Notes under the pieces: generated by a model
What the model was told of the DNA's origin: nothing
The model's database searches: none
What the model saw: the letters and a program-made list of their open reading frames with translations, nothing else
Assembly (NCBI RefSeq): GCF_003247215.1
Contig: NZ_QKAP01000132.1
Span: 1 to 36,311, forward strand
Length of the DNA: 36,311 nucleotides
Direction of reading: 5' to 3'
Source of the DNA: Malonomonas rubra
GTDB taxonomy: Bacteria; Desulfobacterota; Desulfuromonadia; Desulfuromonadales; Geopsychrobacteraceae
Position numbers and translations under genes: made by a program
Shown: piece by piece, positions 32,961-36,311 of the stretch
How the letters are laid out: every line of letters begins with the position of its first letter
Numbering within the stretch: position 1 is the stretch's first letter

Positions 32961-34007
32961 ATGCTGAGTCGAATCTGGCACCATTGCTGCTCACTGAAAC
33001 TGGCTATCTACCTCGCATCGGCTGTCACCTTGCTATTGATGGGTGGATCCTTGCTGATTCCATACAACAGTGACATTTTCAGTTCGATGGACCAGATGGC
33101 GATGGCAGAGTGGCTAGAACGGGTTGCAGCAGCCAGACTGGGTAAAACTTGGTGGTTTTACCTAGCTGGCGTCCTAACCGTCCTTTTCGGCCTCAACACC
33201 ATTTGCTGCTTTATCGATTGGCTCAGGCAGATAGGGGCACGCTGGCGGAAATCTGGCGAATATCTGCTACACCTCGGAGTCGCGCTGGTACTGATTGCCT
33301 ATCTATGGGGTGCAGTGGCCGGTTGGCGCCATAACGGCATGCAATTCAACCTTGGCGAAACAACGGCGCTACCGAATTGGCCCGGGCACTATCTGCGTCT
33401 GGAAAACTTCCAACCAATCATGAGCCCGAACGGTCCACCGAAGGATATGATCAGCAGTATTTCGCTGTTACGTGGTGACCAGGTTCTGAGCAGGGGCAAA
33501 GTCCAAATCAACCAGCCATTGATGTACCAAGGAGTTGTCGTTACCCCGGTTTCATTCGGTCAGCAACCGATCGGTTTCCGCGCAATACTGAGCAATCTTC
33601 AACAGGTTGAACTGCTAACGGGGAAAATCATTCAGCTACAAGACGGTGGTCGATTGCAAATCCTCCGCTTCCTCCCCGACGTTCAGCGTAAAACCAGCGG
33701 CGAGATTTTCTATCGCAGCAATAGCCTTAGCAACCCCGCATTCGAGCTGCGATATCTGTCTCCTCGCGGGGCAGCTTGGCAAGGATGGTACTTCGCACGA
33801 GAGAGGTTGCCGGCAGAGTTGCAAGCTGCGGGGCTGCAAATCAGATTGTTATCTCCGCTTTACTCTAGTTACAGCGCACTGACGGTCAACTACGACCCTG
33901 GTGCAAAGCTAGCCACAATTGGCGGCCTGCTAATGACGATAGGAGTCCTGCTGGCGCTATTCTCCTTCTATCGCAAGCGCCGGAATCAGGACCGCCCGGA
34001 AATTTGA
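32961..34007 (+). CDS. resB: ResB/Ccs1-like cytochrome c biogenesis protein
   Basis: A 348-residue protein. N-terminal helices (about 13-33 LKLAIYLASAVTLLLMGGS and 66-86), a third helix at about 101-121 (YLLHLGVALVLIAYLWGA), a large periplasmic beta-rich region (about 125-310) and a last helix (about 316-337). The order, including SLKLAIYLASA at the start and VNYDPGAKLATIGGLLMTIGVLLALF at the end, is that of ResB/Ccs1. It partners CcsA in system II cytochrome c maturation, needed for the CcoO, CcoP and tetrahaem cytochromes of this window. GGAG 7 bases upstream supports the ATG. Its 3' end overlaps the opposing methyltransferase gene by 22 bases. Confidence 0.85.
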   Translation: MLSRIWHHCCSLKLAIYLASAVTLLLMGGSLLIPYNSDIFSSMDQMAMAEWLERVAAARLGKTWWFYLAGVLTVLFGLNTICCFIDWLRQIGARWRKSGEYLLHLGVALVLIAYLWGAVAGWRHNGMQFNLGETTALPNWPGHYLRLENFQPIMSPNGPPKDMISSISLLRGDQVLSRGKVQINQPLMYQGVVVTPVSFGQQPIGFRAILSNLQQVELLTGKIIQLQDGGRLQILRFLPDVQRKTSGEIFYRSNSLSNPAFELRYLSPRGAAWQGWYFARERLPAELQAAGLQIRLLSPLYSSYSALTVNYDPGAKLATIGGLLMTIGVLLALFSFYRKRRNQDRPEI

Positions 34008-34915
34008 TCTACAGCCCGATGGCTACGATAGTGAAAAATCCACACTCCGCGACTATCTTCAGCCTCCGGGAAATCGCCCCCCGGCTGCAATTGCTGCTCC
34101 ATGGTCAGCTCCGGTCGAAGTTCCGCAATTAAATCGGTTAAGAAACCAGGCGGTAGGTGGGGGCCATTTAAACAGGCGAGCAGATCTCCTTTACCTGTGA
34201 GCAGATCAGGCAATTTTCGTAACAGCTTCGGCCAATCACGCTCCGCCTTAAAGTTTTTTCCCTGATAGGCAGGAGGGTCGCAGATAACCAAGTCGAATGG
34301 CCCCAGTTTCTTCAGTTTGCCAATGCTACGAAAAAGTTCCAGTGGCAAAAAGCTTACCTGTCGAAGATCTAGCTGATTGATGCGGTGATTTAAGCGGCCT
34401 AATTCGAGTGCCCCGGAATTCATGTCAAGATTGACAACCTGCTGCGCCCCACCTGCCAACGCAGCAACCGAAAAGCTACAACTGTAGGCAAAAAGGTTCA
34501 AAACTCTCTTTCCCTTTGCCAATTGACGCACCAGTGAGCGGCCTACGGCCATATCAGGAAAAAAACCAATGTTCAGCGCCTTCCCGATACGCAATCGATA
34601 TCGAAGGGCTGCCTCAACAACCTCCATTTCTTCCGGCGGGTTTCCGTACAACGTGCGTACCGGGCCATCCAAAAGAAATCTTTCTTGCAGCAAAATTGTC
34701 TTCGCTTTACTGACCTCTGACAACAGCATCCTAACTAACTGCTGTAACCAGTCCTCTTCACGCGGAGCATAAAGACTGAGCAACAAAACCGGAGCATACC
34801 AATCGATCAACAGATCTTCATAGCCTGGAAAACAATGCCCTCGGCCATGAAACAAGCGCCTCGATTCCCGCCCGACAGGAAGTCGAGAACGAATTTCACA
34901 TTGAATTGTCTGCAT
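33986..34915 (-). CDS. Class I SAM-dependent methyltransferase, RlmI-like (23S rRNA m5C family)
   Basis: A 309-residue Rossmann methyltransferase. SAM motif I is VLNLFAYSCSFSVAALAGGA, followed by VNLDMNSGALELGRLNHR and the catalytic/nucleobase motif DLVICDPPAYQGKNF, as in the RlmI/COG1092 group. The N-terminal part has a TLYGNPPEEMEVVEAALRYRL segment typical of the domain before the Rossmann fold. The PUA domain of E. coli RlmI is lacking, so the exact substrate is uncertain. Start at 34915 (ATG) is preferred over an upstream TTG. Convergent with resB, overlapping by 22 bases. Confidence 0.82.
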   Translation of the reverse strand: MQTIQCEIRSRLPVGRESRRLFHGRGHCFPGYEDLLIDWYAPVLLLSLYAPREEDWLQQLVRMLLSEVSKAKTILLQERFLLDGPVRTLYGNPPEEMEVVEAALRYRLRIGKALNIGFFPDMAVGRSLVRQLAKGKRVLNLFAYSCSFSVAALAGGAQQVVNLDMNSGALELGRLNHRINQLDLRQVSFLPLELFRSIGKLKKLGPFDLVICDPPAYQGKNFKAERDWPKLLRKLPDLLTGKGDLLACLNGPHLPPGFLTDLIAELRPELTMEQQLQPGGDFPEAEDSRGVWIFHYRSHRAVDQISGRS

Positions 34916-35055
34916 CAGTTCACCCAATTACAAATAATGGTCGGTAAAATTCAAAAACCTGCCTACCACAAACTGAAAATGTTCACAATATCAAGTAGAA
35001 AAGTAGAGAGATTCAGGCCATAATATTTAATGGTGAATGAACTGGAGGAGATTGG

Positions 35056-35904
35056 ATGAAAAAAGTTAACCTGCTGATTTTCGTTTTAGCTGTAGTCATC
35101 TCGGTTCTGGCCCTGTCAATTTACCTAAAACAGACGCCTCCACCAGAAAAACCTCCCCTCCAAACCCCCAAGGACACTCAACCGGCACCAGAAAAACAGG
35201 CGATAGTCCATTATCCAGTCCCAATAACGGAACCTGTCGAAAAAGAAGCTGTCGCTGAGCAGCCACCAAAGGAGGTAGAACCCGAAAAACCAGCGTTGGA
35301 ACTACCGAAGATACTACCTCCGGTAGAGAACAGTGATAAAAGCATTGAAACAGTACTGGCCGACCTTAACCTTAAACATCATTTGCTGGCCCTACTCGTC
35401 AATGACAATTTCATCCAACGTTTCGTCACTATGGTTGACAACCTGACAGGCCAAAGACTTCCTAGGACTCACTTACCAGTGCTGCCCCCCAAAGGAAGAT
35501 TTCTGGTTTCAGGAACCGCACAGGCCCCTCAAATCAGCAGCCTTAATCACGCACGCTACGATGAACATGTAGAACTGCTGGAATCCGTAGACCCAGATTT
35601 AGCGCTGGAAATCTACGTCTATTTCTACCCACTTTTTCAAAAGGCCTACGCCCAACTAGGCTATAAAAACGCCTATTTCAATGATCGTCTGGTCTTTGTT
35701 ATCGATCATCTGCTGGAAACACCGGACCCTGTTGACCCGATTTTACTATCTCAACCCGTAGTACTATATACTTACCAAGACCCATTGCTGGAACAGCTCT
35801 CTTCAGGGCAGAAAGTCCTTCTGAGGATAGGCTCAACCAACAGACAAAAAGTCAAAGAGGTACTAAAGATCTACCGAGATAAACTTGTGAATCTAAAACC
35901 CTAA
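35056..35904 (+). CDS. DUF3014 domain-containing membrane-anchored protein
   Basis: A 282-residue protein of unknown function. One N-terminal membrane helix (about 4-24) is followed by a Pro/Glu/Lys-rich linker (about 26-95, many PPxxP-like runs) and a DUF3014 domain (about 96-280) with LLVNDNFIQRFVTMVDNLTGQRLPR and LVFVIDHLLETPDPVDPILL landmarks. The linker could span the periplasm or peptidoglycan. GGAGGAG 6 bases upstream supports the start. It ends directly at a strong terminator and is probably monocistronic; the 128 bases before it hold no further gene. Confidence 0.85.
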   Translation: MKKVNLLIFVLAVVISVLALSIYLKQTPPPEKPPLQTPKDTQPAPEKQAIVHYPVPITEPVEKEAVAEQPPKEVEPEKPALELPKILPPVENSDKSIETVLADLNLKHHLLALLVNDNFIQRFVTMVDNLTGQRLPRTHLPVLPPKGRFLVSGTAQAPQISSLNHARYDEHVELLESVDPDLALEIYVYFYPLFQKAYAQLGYKNAYFNDRLVFVIDHLLETPDPVDPILLSQPVVLYTYQDPLLEQLSSGQKVLLRIGSTNRQKVKEVLKIYRDKLVNLKP

Positions 35905-35940
35905 AAAAAGCCCGCATCTTGTCGATGCGGGCTTTTTTTT
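35903..35940. terminator. Bidirectional rho-independent terminator
   Basis: A 9-bp GC-rich stem (35910-35918 with 35924-35932), 5-base loop, flanked by seven A and eight T residues. It serves both the DUF3014 gene and the opposing small membrane protein gene. Confidence 0.95.
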
Positions 35941-35958
35941 GGAAGTACTTACTACTAG

Positions 35959-36180
35959 CTAAAAACTAGTCATGGCTGCTATTCCACGACAGAAAAAGTA
36001 AATTGCAAACAGCATTGGCAGCACAACATTTGAAAGAAAGTGGATCATCAATCCACGGCTGCGCCCCCAAATCTTCTTCATCAGCGTCAAACGAAAGTAT
36101 TCATTATCAGCCATCAGACGAAGCAGGGAAACCACTACGATATAAAAACCAAATAATGCCTTAACAATATCCAGCTCCAT
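35959..36180 (-). CDS. Small two-helix membrane protein of unknown function
   Basis: A 73-residue protein. Two hydrophobic segments (about 6-21 and 46-65) are joined by a basic loop (LMKKIWGRSRG). I do not recognise a family. It is taken as a real gene because of an ideal GGAGG 6 bases before the ATG, a promoter-like sequence upstream (36202-36229) and its own strong terminator downstream. Confidence 0.7.
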   Translation of the reverse strand: MELDIVKALFGFYIVVVSLLRLMADNEYFRLTLMKKIWGRSRGLMIHFLSNVVLPMLFAIYFFCRGIAAMTSF

Positions 36181-36201
36181 AGCAACCTCCGACCAAACGC
36201 C

Positions 36202-36229
36202 GTTATATAAAAAATAACAGATTGATCAA
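36202..36229 (-). promoter_or_regulatory. Promoter candidate of the small membrane protein gene
   Basis: On the minus strand TTGATC (36229-36224), a 16-base spacer and TATAAC (36207-36202). An adjacent 10-bp palindrome CAAAGCTTTG overlaps the -35 side. The remaining sequence to 36311 is AT-rich and shows no gene. Confidence 0.4.
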
Positions 36230-36311
36230 AGCTTTGCAACATATTGTTTTTCCTACTATTTGTGAATAATTACCTAATAAGTAAAAAGAGGCACCACCAT
36301 AGTGATGTCCC

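Overview
The window looks like chromosomal DNA of a Desulfuromonadales-type bacterium (Desulfuromonas/Pelobacter/Geobacter relatives). The reasons are a small multihaem periplasmic cytochrome of the c7/c3 type, a ResB/CcsA pair for cytochrome c maturation, a sigma-54 two-component system beside a dicarboxylate carrier, DUF3014 and CBS-DRTGG pyrophosphatase genes, and moderate GC content. A complete cbb3 oxidase locus points to microaerobic respiration or oxygen defence. The placement is inferred from gene content; no rRNA or other marker gene is present.

Layout. (1) 2-4885, plus strand: end of a Bat (aerotolerance-type) operon: DUF4381 fragment, BatA, a BatB-BatC fusion and BatD. (2) 4905-5894, minus: MltB-type lytic transglycosylase. 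(3) 6078-12128, minus: a DctB-like sensor kinase, a DctD-like sigma-54 activator and a DASS (SLC13) dicarboxylate carrier. The carrier has a near-perfect -24/-12 promoter, a candidate upstream activator site and a second dyad between promoter and start codon. This forms a self-contained C4-dicarboxylate sensing and uptake module. (4) 12231-14856, minus: polyprenyl diphosphate synthase and an orphan histidine kinase. (5) 15080-23070, plus: ccoN-O-Q-P, a hairpin, then ccoG-H-I-S and a TauE/SafE (DsbD-like) membrane protein, i.e. the cbb3 oxidase with its copper and haem assembly genes. CcoO carries an extra haem domain and CcoP lacks one. (6) 23063-28350: a membrane-tethered XRE regulator, a tetrahaem cytochrome, a candidate small RNA with an anti-Shine-Dalgarno-like loop, a CBS pyrophosphatase, a DUF3108 protein, an ArsR-type regulator and a 4-OT tautomerase. 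(7) 28435-32024, minus: a tightly overlapping bioW-bioF-bioH-bioC operon headed by a BirA-type operator inside an 18-bp-arm palindrome. It encodes two alternative routes to the pimeloyl precursor. (8) 32163-36180: CcsA-like and ResB-like genes, an rRNA methyltransferase-like gene on the opposite strand, a DUF3014 protein and a small membrane protein.

Most genes are ordinary housekeeping or respiratory functions. No insertion sequences, tRNAs, rRNAs, CRISPR arrays or prophage genes were seen. The points most worth a second look are the candidate sRNA at 24719-24792, the haem-domain redistribution in the cbb3 oxidase, the double pimelate pathway under one BirA-type operator, and the sigma-54 control region of the dicarboxylate carrier.
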